Source: Ruminococcus albus AD2013
Lineage (GTDB): Bacteria > Bacillota > Clostridia > Oscillospirales > Ruminococcaceae
Length of the DNA stretch: 64,000 bases
Reading direction: 5' to 3'
NCBI RefSeq assembly: GCF_000526775.1
Contig: NZ_JAGS01000001.1
Span: 3,658,001-3,722,000 of the forward strand
The notes under the pieces are model-generated. The model did no database searches and was not told where the DNA came from. It was given only the letters and a program-made list of their open reading frames with translations. A program made the position numbers and the translations under genes. Below, piece by piece: positions 50,379 to 58,442 of the stretch (positions are counted from its first letter, which is position 1; each line of letters opens with the position of its first letter).

Positions 50379-50460
50379 ATAGTTTTTCGTTGATGTGTAT
50401 ACCAAATTATACGAACTCATACCAGACGATACGAATTTATTCCAAACGATACAAAATATA

Positions 50461-50495
50461 CGAGCGTATGCAAACGTATGCATACGCTCGTTTTG
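50461..50495 (+). terminator. Terminator after the membrane protein gene
   Basis: CGAGCGTATGC pairs with GCATACGCTCG, then TTTTGG. Just before it are four imperfect repeats of the form 'ccaaacGATACGAA' (50399-50458). Confidence 0.85.
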
Positions 50496-50607
50496 GTACG
50501 TGAATATTGACCGTTCGTGTTATCAAAGATCGACATTCAAAAGCATAAAAAATTATATTTTCTTTTATTGATAATAAACAAATAATAAATAAAACATATC
50601 GTAATTG

Positions 50608-50636
50608 TTGACATTCTTTGTGATGTATGCTATCAT
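50608..50636 (+). promoter_or_regulatory. BspA gene 5 promoter
   Basis: TTGACA, 17-base spacer ending GTATGC, TATCAT, as at genes 2 and 3. Confidence 0.75.
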
Positions 50637-50698
50637 GTCTTTTAGAATAATTATATATTTTATTCTATTAAAAATTGAAAATTTTGGAGGTAACAACA

Positions 50699-52762
50699 AT
50701 GCGAGTAAAAAGATTTTTAGCAGTAGTAGTGTCACTGTGTATGGCAGCAGGAACTGTCAGCGTTGGCGCGCCGATAATAACACAGACTATAACCGCGCAT
50801 GCCGAATTTGCAAACAAATTTTCCTATGATGAAAATTCAGGAGTGCTGTTTCTCAGAGGTGAGGTAGATGGTACAGCTGTAAGGGATTTTTGTTACCGTT
50901 CGTATGTAAAAACCATCGTAGCTTTAGAAGGAACTGTTTTGCCTGAAGATTGCAGCGAGCTGTTCAGCGATTTTAATTACTGTACTTATATTGATCTTTC
51001 AGATGCTGATACAAGCAATGTTACTGATATGAGCAATATGTTCTCTGGCTGTAAAAAACTGAGCACCCTTAATATCAGCGGATTTGACACAAGCAAAGTT
51101 ACAAATATGAGTTTTATGTTTGAGGACTGCAAATGTTTGACAGCACTTGACATAAGCAGCTTTGATACAAGTAATGTAACAAATATGAGTTATATGTTTG
51201 AAGGCTGTGAAAGTCTGAGAGAACTTGATCTGAGCGGATTTGATACGAGCAGCGTAACAAATATGAGTTTTATATTCAGTAATTGTAAAAAATTTACCTC
51301 ACTTGATCTTAGCGGATTTGATACAAGCAAAGTTACAAATATGAGCGGTATGTTCTGGTGCTGTGAAAAGTTGCCCTCACTTGACGTAAGGGGATTTGAT
51401 ACCAGCAATGTCACAAATATGAGTAGTATGTTCGGTTATGCTTCCAAATTGACCGCGCTTGATGTAAGCGGGTTTGATACGAGCGATGTAACGGACATGA
51501 GAGGAATGTTCTATGGCTGCTTCAAATTATCGGAGCTTGATGTAAGTGGATTCAATACAAGCAAAGTCACAGATATGTCTCTGATGTTCGACTTATGTGG
51601 ATCACTTCACTCGATTGATGTAAGCGGGTTTGATACAAGCAGTGCAAAAGAAATGGGCTTTATGTTCAAAGGTTGTTCCAGTCTTACTTCGCTTGATGTT
51701 AGTGGATTTGATACACGCAATGTATCAGATATGAGACATATGTTTGAAGGATGTTTCGTTCTGACTTCTCTTGATGTAAGCGGATTTGATACGAGCAAGG
51801 TCACTGATATGGCCGGAATGTTTGAAAACTGCTGCGAATTGACCTCGCTTGATGTGAGCGGATTTGATACGAGCAATTTAACGGATATGAGCGGATTGTT
51901 CGAGAATTGTTACGCTCTGACATCTCTTGATGTAAGCGGATTTGACACAAGCAATGTAAAATATATGGGCTTGATGTTCTTCGGCTGTAAAAAAATAAAA
52001 GAATTTGATCTCAGCGGATTTGACACAAGCAATGCAATATCTATGGACAGTATGTTTACTTGGTGCGAAGCCTTGACCTCACTTGACCTGAGTGGATTTG
52101 ATACAAGCAAAGTCACAAGTATGTGTGATATGTTCAGGGGCTGTTCCTCGCTGACCGCGCTTGATCTCAGCGGATTTGATACAAGCAGTGTAAGTTATAT
52201 GTTTGGAATGTTCCAAGAGTGTTCCGCCATTACTTCACTTGATCTCAGCAGCTTTGATACGAGCAGAGTATCGAGTATGACAGATATGTTTTATAAGTGT
52301 GACAGCCTTAATACTATTGTACTTGGCGAGAAATTCGGTATTATAAAAGAAGCGGCAAAGCTCTCGAACAGCAGCTTCTGGGCAAATGCCGATGCTCCCG
52401 GAATTGTTGTCGGCGGCGTAGGAGAATATGCTGTTATCGAAAACAAGGGAATGAACACCTACATTCACAGTACTGTTGCCAAGCCTGCATACCCCACATA
52501 TATCAACGTTGAATACAGCGAGAACTACCATCAGGTAAGATTAAAATGGGGTAAGGTCGAAGGTGCTGACAGATACGATATAGCGGTATATCTGGCAGGG
52601 AAGTGGAGAGTACAGGTACAGAATATAACAGGCACGGTTTATACTTCTCCTAAGAACCTCACCCCGGGTAAGACCTACAAGGTCGCTATCGCGGCAAGAG
52701 TAAACGGTAGCTGGGATACAGCAAATGCAATCAAAAATGCAGGAACTATTACTATAAAGTGA
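50699..52762 (+). CDS. BspA-type surface protein 5 (longest repeat domain)
   Basis: The 687-residue secreted protein starts MRVKRFLAVVVSLCMAAGTV, with GGAGG 9 bases upstream; the longer frame from 50675 lacks a site. About 17 DUF285 repeats (residues 95-530) make it the longest of the five. The CBM37-like module ends it (VRLKWGKVEGADRYDIAVYL ... VAIAARVNGSWDTANAIKNA). Repeat number is the main difference among the five proteins (9, 9, 11, 10, 17), which points to repeat gain and loss by recombination. The BspA-family terminator follows. Confidence 0.88.
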   Translation: MRVKRFLAVVVSLCMAAGTVSVGAPIITQTITAHAEFANKFSYDENSGVLFLRGEVDGTAVRDFCYRSYVKTIVALEGTVLPEDCSELFSDFNYCTYIDLSDADTSNVTDMSNMFSGCKKLSTLNISGFDTSKVTNMSFMFEDCKCLTALDISSFDTSNVTNMSYMFEGCESLRELDLSGFDTSSVTNMSFIFSNCKKFTSLDLSGFDTSKVTNMSGMFWCCEKLPSLDVRGFDTSNVTNMSSMFGYASKLTALDVSGFDTSDVTDMRGMFYGCFKLSELDVSGFNTSKVTDMSLMFDLCGSLHSIDVSGFDTSSAKEMGFMFKGCSSLTSLDVSGFDTRNVSDMRHMFEGCFVLTSLDVSGFDTSKVTDMAGMFENCCELTSLDVSGFDTSNLTDMSGLFENCYALTSLDVSGFDTSNVKYMGLMFFGCKKIKEFDLSGFDTSNAISMDSMFTWCEALTSLDLSGFDTSKVTSMCDMFRGCSSLTALDLSGFDTSSVSYMFGMFQECSAITSLDLSSFDTSRVSSMTDMFYKCDSLNTIVLGEKFGIIKEAAKLSNSSFWANADAPGIVVGGVGEYAVIENKGMNTYIHSTVAKPAYPTYINVEYSENYHQVRLKWGKVEGADRYDIAVYLAGKWRVQVQNITGTVYTSPKNLTPGKTYKVAIAARVNGSWDTANAIKNAGTITIK

Positions 52763-52793
52763 TAGGCTGAATTTGTTATAATTTGATAAATGC

Positions 52794-52836
52794 AAAACGG
52801 ATAGAACGTCAGTATCAGACGACTATCCGTTTTTTA
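52794..52836 (+). terminator. BspA-family terminator (copy at gene 5)
   Basis: AAAACGGATAG...CTATCCGTTTTTT with inner GTC/GAC. Confidence 0.9.
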
Positions 52837-53158
52837 TTATACTTGCGTAAATGAGGTAACCGTCAGAATTTTCTTATCCCCTAAAATATAAGGCCCTGCA
52901 AGGATCACAGGTCCACGCTCTTTCTTTGTCCGTAAATATTGCCCGCGCACGAAATCGGACAGCGAAGCGAATCCGATTTCTCGCCCCGAGGGCGCTGCCG
53001 ACGCAGTCGCAGCTGAGGGGCGACAACCCAGCAGTACGTCCCAAAAACAGACGCACATTTTACCCATTACTGCACGATAAAAGATTCTTAACAAGTAAAT
53101 TTGTTAAGCAGAATCAGGTCATAAAATGAAAATTGATTTCCTTGACAGCGGACGTGTA
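52837..53158. other. GC-rich spacer with two tandem hairpins
   Basis: GAAATCGGA/TCCGATTTC (52951-52980) is followed at once by TCGCCCC/GGGGCGA (52981-53023). The local GC content is far above the surroundings. Frames on both strands look like random readings. It may be a foreign insertion or a structured RNA. Confidence 0.45.
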
Positions 53159-53188
53159 TTGACAAAAAAAAAATATTTGTGATATAAT
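53159..53188 (+). promoter_or_regulatory. Promoter of the LRR membrane-protein pair
   Basis: TTGACA, 18-base A-rich spacer, TATAAT. Confidence 0.8.
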
Positions 53189-53238
53189 ATTTATGGGCAA
53201 TTTTGAGGACAGGAAAGTCTGAAAAAAGGAGAACTACT

Positions 53239-54063
53239 ATGAAAAAGAAAAAAATTATAATTACCGTGTGCGTTGTATTAATTGTGCTGGTAAGGATTTA
53301 TACTCCTTATCTGGGTAAGCCGTTTTTGATTTATTGTTGTGGTGGCGGAGGCAGTAAGGAGAGATTTTATCTATCCAGCGATGTGAAGAAAATATTACAG
53401 ATTTCTTCTCATGACTCTTGCGTAAAATTTATAAGATACTGTTCTAATCTTGAAGAGTTAACTGTTTTGGGTTACCCTGAAACATTCAATATAAAGGATA
53501 TTTCAAATCCAAATTTAAAGAAATTGGATATGAGTGGATATGGTGTTAATTGGTCAAGTCTGAACAATTGTACTGAATTGAAAGATCTGTGTATTTCCTT
53601 TAGTGATTTTTATACTACTGAAGATATATCCAAACTGATAAAAATGGAAACATTGAGTATCCTTGTAAATAAAACAGAGCTTTCTTTGAACAAATTGAAT
53701 GAATTACAAAATTTAAGGAAACTTGAACTCAATTGTAAGAGTGATATCGACTGGGTAGAGCCTTTGCAGCTCAAAAATTTAAATGAATTAAATATCTATT
53801 GCGCGAATGATATTGACTGTGAAAATTTTACAAAGCTGGAAAACCTGGAAACATTGTATCTGGGTACAGAGGGGAAAATAACAGGACTTGATAAAATGGA
53901 CAGCGTTGTATCTTTGTCATTAAATCATCCAGATCAAGCGATAGAAGAAGATATTTGCGACATGGATTCACTAAAAGAGGTTACGGTTTGGAATACTAAG
54001 CTTTCAGAGAAAGTTGAAAACACACTCAGGGAAAAGGGTGTTACCATAAAATACATAGATTAA
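53239..54063 (+). CDS. Membrane-anchored leucine-rich-repeat protein A
   Basis: The 274-residue protein starts MKKKKIIITVCVVLIVLVRI, with AAAGGAG 9 bases upstream. One N-terminal helix anchors it; the rest lies outside the cell. From residue ~60 it has short leucine-rich repeats without the BspA signature: CSNLEELTVLGYPE, NPNLKKLDMSGYG, LQNLRKLELNCKS, LKNLNELNIYCAND, LENLETLYLGTEG. The repeat length (20-23) and style are those of LRR_4-type proteins. It forms a tandem pair with the next gene and shares the promoter. Confidence 0.78.
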   Translation: MKKKKIIITVCVVLIVLVRIYTPYLGKPFLIYCCGGGGSKERFYLSSDVKKILQISSHDSCVKFIRYCSNLEELTVLGYPETFNIKDISNPNLKKLDMSGYGVNWSSLNNCTELKDLCISFSDFYTTEDISKLIKMETLSILVNKTELSLNKLNELQNLRKLELNCKSDIDWVEPLQLKNLNELNIYCANDIDCENFTKLENLETLYLGTEGKITGLDKMDSVVSLSLNHPDQAIEEDICDMDSLKEVTVWNTKLSEKVENTLREKGVTIKYID

Positions 54064-54122
54064 GCTGATATAGCTTTGAGATAGAAAAGTATAACAAATA
54101 AAAAAAGAATAGGAGACTGATC

Positions 54123-54974
54123 ATGAAAAAGAAGAAAGTTATAATTACCGTGTGCGTTGCATTATGCATTGTATTGGTTGCGTTGGTGAGAGTTTTTACG
54201 CCTTATCTGGGCAGACCGTTTTTGATGTATTGTTACGATGAAGAGATGAGTAAACGGGGATTTTATCCTTCAAACACATTAAAAAGGATACATTCATTGG
54301 AAGCTGATGACCCGGTTATAAAATTTGTAAAGTACTGCCCTGAACTGGAGGATATATATGTTTATGATGCTCATCAATCGGGTGATGTGATACCGGTCGA
54401 TATAAATGATATTGTAAATCCCAAATTAAAAAGTTTACATATTAGCGGAGAAGGTGTCAACTGGTCAGCTTTGAGCAAATGTACGGAATTGGAATATTTG
54501 AACCTATACGATACCAATTTAGATAGTTTTGAAGATATATCAGGTCTGGAAAAATTGGAAACATTGAGTATAATCGGAGACAATACAGAGGTCTCGTTGA
54601 ATAAATTGAACGAACTAAAGCAATTATGGAATCTAGATATTTATTGCAGTAAGTATGATATCAACTGTGAAGATTTTTCAAGGCTTGAAAGATTAGCACA
54701 ACTAAGTATCTTTTGCAAGAATGATATTGACTGTGATAATTTTTCACAGATGGAAAACTTGGGTAGGATGTTTCTGAAAACAGATGGGAAAATATCAGGA
54801 CTTGATAAATTGGACAGTGTTGAATCATTGACTATATATTCCGGTCAGGTGACAGAAGAAGAGATCTGTGGTATGGATTCGCTTGAAGAGATCACGATAT
54901 ATAATACCAAGTTTTCAGAAGAAGTTGAAAGCGCACTCAGGGAAAAGGGTGTTATTGTAAATTACAGAGATTAA
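54123..54974 (+). CDS. Membrane-anchored leucine-rich-repeat protein B
   Basis: The 283-residue paralogue of protein A has the same anchor (KKKVIITVCVALCIVLVALV) and repeats (CPELEDIYVYDAHQ, LEKLETLSIIGDNT, LERLAQLSIFCKND, MENLGRMFLKTDGK). AGGAG lies 8 bases upstream. The 3' flanks of both genes share the sequence TTAAGCTGAYAYAGCTTTGAGA, so the duplicated unit includes the spacer. The pair differs most in the middle repeats. Function unknown; binding of an external partner is likely. Confidence 0.78.
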   Translation: MKKKKVIITVCVALCIVLVALVRVFTPYLGRPFLMYCYDEEMSKRGFYPSNTLKRIHSLEADDPVIKFVKYCPELEDIYVYDAHQSGDVIPVDINDIVNPKLKSLHISGEGVNWSALSKCTELEYLNLYDTNLDSFEDISGLEKLETLSIIGDNTEVSLNKLNELKQLWNLDIYCSKYDINCEDFSRLERLAQLSIFCKNDIDCDNFSQMENLGRMFLKTDGKISGLDKLDSVESLTIYSGQVTEEEICGMDSLEEITIYNTKFSEEVESALREKGVIVNYRD

Positions 54975-55017
54975 GCTGACACAGCTTTGAGAGAGAATAG
55001 TAGAACTAATTTGTAGA

Positions 55018-55430
55018 CAACAGGGATACGATGATGCTTTCAAATACAGCCTGAAAAAAGAATGTGACCCGCGCCCGATGAGGGCAGACGAGGTCGAGGA
55101 TTTCGATATAGACAAAAAATTCTATGACGCTCACCCCGAGAGATTTTTTGTGCAGTATGAGCTCAATGACAATATCTGCGAGGACAGGGGTTTTCTGACG
55201 ATAGGCACGGCGGGCTGTGCTTACGACAACGGAGTTATCATTACGGGGAAAATGCGCGGGAAATATTTCAGACCGGCGAGGGTGCGCTGGAACTTCTTGC
55301 GGACAGCTTTGATGATTTCTACACCCGCTGGCTGGACGAACTGGCAGACGCGGAGAAATATCGGCAGAAGATTGAAAGAACAAAAGCACTCCGAAGAAAA
55401 TACTGTTCGGGTAACAGTTGAGATTATTGA
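55018..55430 (+). pseudogene. SUKH (SMI1/KNR4) immunity-type gene, frameshifted
   Basis: A first frame reads RPMRADEVEDFDIDKKFYDA, YELNDNICEDRGFLTIGTAG and CAYDNGVIITGKMRGKYF. After a shift near 55262 a second frame completes it: GEGALELLADSFDDFYTRWL and DELADAEKYRQ. 'F.i...GC.Y..ii.tG...G......' and 'sF..Fy..WL' are the central and C-terminal parts of SUKH proteins. The N-terminus is missing. Confidence 0.7.
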
Positions 55431-55552
55431 TATAAAATGTGCCGATCTCCGCTTCGAAGGTCAATTGAGACATATTACAACGAAAACCACTTAAGCAAAT
55501 TGTTGTGCTAGATAAAAACGCGGTTATCCGCAAAAATTTCTAATCATATTAT

Positions 55553-55612
55553 TGACGATTTTGCCGCCTAACTCATGACTAAAGTCACGAGCGTGCGGCG
55601 GCAAAATCGTCA
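55553..55612. repeat. 60-bp palindromic element, complete copy
   Basis: TGACGATTTTGCCGCC is repeated as perfect reverse complement at the other end, with an inner GACT/AGTC stem. Inserted in a gene it adds the residues DDFAAARS and a stop. It ends the tetR gene here; partial copies end the ISAs1 gene (48672-48722) and a hypothetical gene (60612-60661). Confidence 0.85.
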
Positions 55613-56202
55613 CCCTGCCCGTAAACTTGGCTAAAATGCCGGCTGAACTCTTTGATTTGTGAAATAGCCTCAGCCGTTTTTTCGGGCTCACGGTCACATA
55701 AATGAATCAGAGCAGAGATCGGTGCGGTATAGGCAAATGCAAGCATTTGAGGGGCATCGTTCTTCAGTAATCCTTTGTTCATCATTCTGTCAAAAATATA
55801 TGTGAACATCTCGGTCAGCCCAGTCAGAAAGTGCTTTGTTGCAAGCTGCCTTGCACGGTCATCACGGTACTGCTCAATAGATAGCAGCTTTCTTGTCATC
55901 ACGATCTTTTCGTCATGCACCGTAATATCGACCATCCGCATTGTCATTGCAACAAGTTCATCAAGAGTATCGGGTACAGGCGGCAGATTATCCGCCGAAC
56001 CGAAACGTTCATTGTAATATGCGATCATTCTGTCCAGCAAAGAGTTCCAGATTTCTTCTTTACTCTTATAATGTTTGTACATTGATGACTTTACAAGCCC
56101 CAGCGATGCAGTCAGCTCACGGATATTCGTACCGTCATATCCCTTCTGCGAAAACAGCCTGAGCGCTTCATCAAGTATTCTTTCCTTTGTATCCTTTGCC
56201 AT
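55585..56202 (-). CDS. TetR-family repressor with foreign C-terminal tail
   Basis: The protein (205 residues from the ATG at 56202, GGAGG 7 bases upstream) has a TetR_N HTH at residues 1-55: MAKDTKERILDEALRLFSQK, GYDGTNIRELTASLGLVKSS, MYKHYKSKEEIW. The ligand domain follows (EKIVMTRKLLSIEQYRDDRA, FLTGLTEMFTYIFDRMMNKG). The family's own ending reaches about HFSQVYG; the last residues DDFAAARS come from the 60-bp palindrome. Since the tail lies after the last helix, the repressor may still work. It is transcribed toward the element and probably controls itself through the operator at 56223. Confidence 0.88.
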   Translation of the reverse strand: MAKDTKERILDEALRLFSQKGYDGTNIRELTASLGLVKSSMYKHYKSKEEIWNSLLDRMIAYYNERFGSADNLPPVPDTLDELVAMTMRMVDITVHDEKIVMTRKLLSIEQYRDDRARQLATKHFLTGLTEMFTYIFDRMMNKGLLKNDAPQMLAFAYTAPISALIHLCDREPEKTAEAISQIKEFSRHFSQVYGQGDDFAAARS

Positions 56203-56222
56203 AGCATCCTCCAAAAATAAAG

Positions 56223-56273
56223 AGTGACCTATCGTTCACTTGCTATCTATATTATAGCGAACGGTCGGTCACT
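56223..56273. promoter_or_regulatory. TetR operator, double inverted repeat
   Basis: AGTGACCTATCGTTCACT faces AGCGAACGGTCGGTCACT (14 of 18 positions match as inverted repeats, 15 bases apart). The TGACCGACCGTTCG core is typical of TetR sites. It lies 20 bases before the tetR start. Confidence 0.8.
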
Positions 56274-56276
56274 TGT

Positions 56277-56638
56277 CAATAGGTATTTATATATTTGTGC
56301 ATATCAAACAACTGATTCGATGACATTTTAGTATTAATAGTGAAAACGCCCACCTATTCATTTTTCCTGCAACTGACGAACAACTCACGAACAACCCTAA
56401 AAAATCGTGATTATTACTATTTTTACACTTGAATATACCATCTAATTGTGATATAATAAATAAGAAGAATCGATAAGAAATCTTATCTAAGAGATTATCT
56501 TTTTATCATCAAAAATCAAGGTATTCATTGTTTGGTGGAGGCCTTATTTATATGGCGAGGAAAAAATATACAAACAAGCAGTAAGTGCTGTTTGGGGATA
56601 ACACAGATCATTTGGAAATTAACCAGGAGGAATGAAAT
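56277..56638. other. Spacer before the SUKH-GNAT gene
   Basis: A 10-codon start (MARKKYTNKQ) at 56552 ends in a stop and looks like the cut-off beginning of a transposase. TATAAT lies at 56453. Nothing else. Confidence 0.35.
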
Positions 56639-57733
56639 ATGGACTTGATCGCAGAGATACGTGCGCTTGCGGAAGAATATGCGATGTGCGGCGGCAGTGA
56701 ACACCGTGACTGCACAATAGCCGATCTGTTCTACCCGCCTGCCACAATAGAACAAGTATGCAAATTTGAGCAGGAGATGCATATCAAGCTGCCGAACGAT
56801 CTTGTGCGCTATCTTACTGAACTTGGCAACGGCGGTATCGGTCCCGATTACGGTATCTGGTCGCTGGATGAAATGCGTGAGAATAATCCCTATGCGCCCA
56901 TAATCGCCGACCTTCCGCCGATGATAGGCGGCGGGCTTCCTGAGGAAGAATGGAAGAAATTTGCACAGGAGGCGGCATCCGCAGAATATGAAGAACCGTA
57001 TGAGCAGAGGCTGGTCGCGGGCGGCATTTTCATCAGTACACCCGGCTGCACAATGGATACGCTGCTGATGTGCAAAGGTGCGGCGGCAGGCGAAGTTGTG
57101 GTCATTGATTTTGACTATCTTTCTTATGACGATTTTTATGACAAACCTATCGAAAGCGGTTTCCCGTTTGCAGACTGGATGATCGAGGGATTGCATGCTA
57201 AGATCGCACGCCGTAAAAACGGCATTAATATCGAGAGCGTCACGAGGTATAACGAAAACGGTCATGGCATGGCAGGTGAGAAGCTGACAGATCTTCTGAT
57301 AGAGCTGCGTATTGCACAGCTGATCGAAGAAGGTGATGTAAATGCAGCTACCTTAGCACCGGAGATACGCGCTTTCTATGAGCGTGCATTCGGGAACGGA
57401 ACATTCCGTATGTGGATTGCGATGAGTGGCAGAAATGTGATCGGTACAGTCGGGCTGACACTAACCGAAAAGCCGCCCTATTCTGCTAATCCGACCGGTA
57501 AGATAGGAGTGCTTTCGAGTATGTATGTTGCACCTGAATTCCGGCGACGCGGAATTGCAAAGTGCTTGCTGGGGTATGTCATGCGATGGGCAAAGCGAAA
57601 TGGAATAGGTACTATTCATATCACTGCATCGGAACAAGGTATGAAGCTTTACGAGTCGTGCGGATTCACACACAATGAAAGGTTTATGAAGTATGATCTG
57701 AAAAAAAGTACTTCTTGTAAAACCTATATATGA
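56639..57733 (+). CDS. SUKH (SMI1/KNR4) domain fused to GNAT acetyltransferase
   Basis: The 364-residue protein starts behind AGGAGG. Residues 20-190 are a SUKH domain: YPPATIEQVCKFEQEMHIKL and PNDLVRYLTELGNGGIGPDY (the LP..Y..F...NGG signature), then GGIFISTPGCTMDTLLMCKG and GEVVVIDFDYLSYDDFYDKP. Residues 225-355 are a GNAT domain: AMSGRNVIGTVGLTLTEKPP, LSSMYVAPEFRRRGIAKCLL (acetyl-CoA loop) and LYESCGFTHNERFMKYDL. I know SUKH proteins as stand-alone immunity proteins; a fusion to an acetyltransferase is unusual. It may neutralise a toxin by binding and also modify it, or be the joined product of two genes. Confidence 0.85.
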   Translation: MDLIAEIRALAEEYAMCGGSEHRDCTIADLFYPPATIEQVCKFEQEMHIKLPNDLVRYLTELGNGGIGPDYGIWSLDEMRENNPYAPIIADLPPMIGGGLPEEEWKKFAQEAASAEYEEPYEQRLVAGGIFISTPGCTMDTLLMCKGAAAGEVVVIDFDYLSYDDFYDKPIESGFPFADWMIEGLHAKIARRKNGINIESVTRYNENGHGMAGEKLTDLLIELRIAQLIEEGDVNAATLAPEIRAFYERAFGNGTFRMWIAMSGRNVIGTVGLTLTEKPPYSANPTGKIGVLSSMYVAPEFRRRGIAKCLLGYVMRWAKRNGIGTIHITASEQGMKLYESCGFTHNERFMKYDLKKSTSCKTYI

Positions 57734-57793
57734 GAACCAAGCTAAACTCCTAGGGCTTTATTATTTTCATATAATATCATTGTCAATACCCAT

Positions 57794-58267
57794 TTGGATT
57801 ATTTCGCACATATTTTTATGAGATTGGCGGTGAGTCAGCGGCTCGATATTGAATTTGATGAATTAGTCACCGGATTCAGATTCCGTAGAAATGCTCGACA
57901 ATGTTTTATTGATGTTTATATGTATGATAATCTTTCAAGCGGTGCAGGATATGCAGTCGGTGTAGCCAAAGAGATATCAACTATTCTTAGTGATATAAAG
58001 AGAATACTGACAGAATGCCAATGTGAAAGTGCCTGTTATAAATGCTTAAAGCATTATCGTAATCAATATGTTCATGGACAATTGGATAGACATGCTGCTC
58101 TTGATCTGTTAGAATGGGGCATAAATTCAAAAGTCCATGATTCTCTTGATATTTCAGAACAAATAAAACTTATTGAACCACTTGTTGGAATACTGAAAAA
58201 CTCAAAATGTCAATATTACAAAAAGTGGAAAAACCAAACATCTAGAAGTTTATCCTTCTATGTGTAA
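57794..58267 (+). pseudogene. DUF1998 helicase-associated domain, C-terminal remnant
   Basis: Reading from before 57794 (TIVNTHLDYFAHIF) without a start codon, the frame gives FIDVYMYDNLSSGAGYAVGV, then KEISTILSDIKRILTECQ, CESACYKCLKHYRNQYVHGQ and LDRHAALDLLEWG. This is the zinc-binding C-terminal domain DUF1998 (Cys-x3-Cys-x2-Cys) that follows DEAD-type helicases such as MrfA and the DISARM DrmB partners. The helicase is absent. It may be a relic of a phage-defence gene. Confidence 0.75.
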
Positions 58268-58442
58268 ATAATCTATAACAGTAATACTGTAAGTGTTAGT
58301 GATGCCATGATCAAGTATGCAAAACCATATGCAATCAATGGAATTATGAATCAGTTTAAGGATCAATTCTAAATTCCGAGTTACTGATTCAGATCATTAG
58401 ACGGTAAAAAAATACAGCTAAAACCATTTACGAGGTACCACC

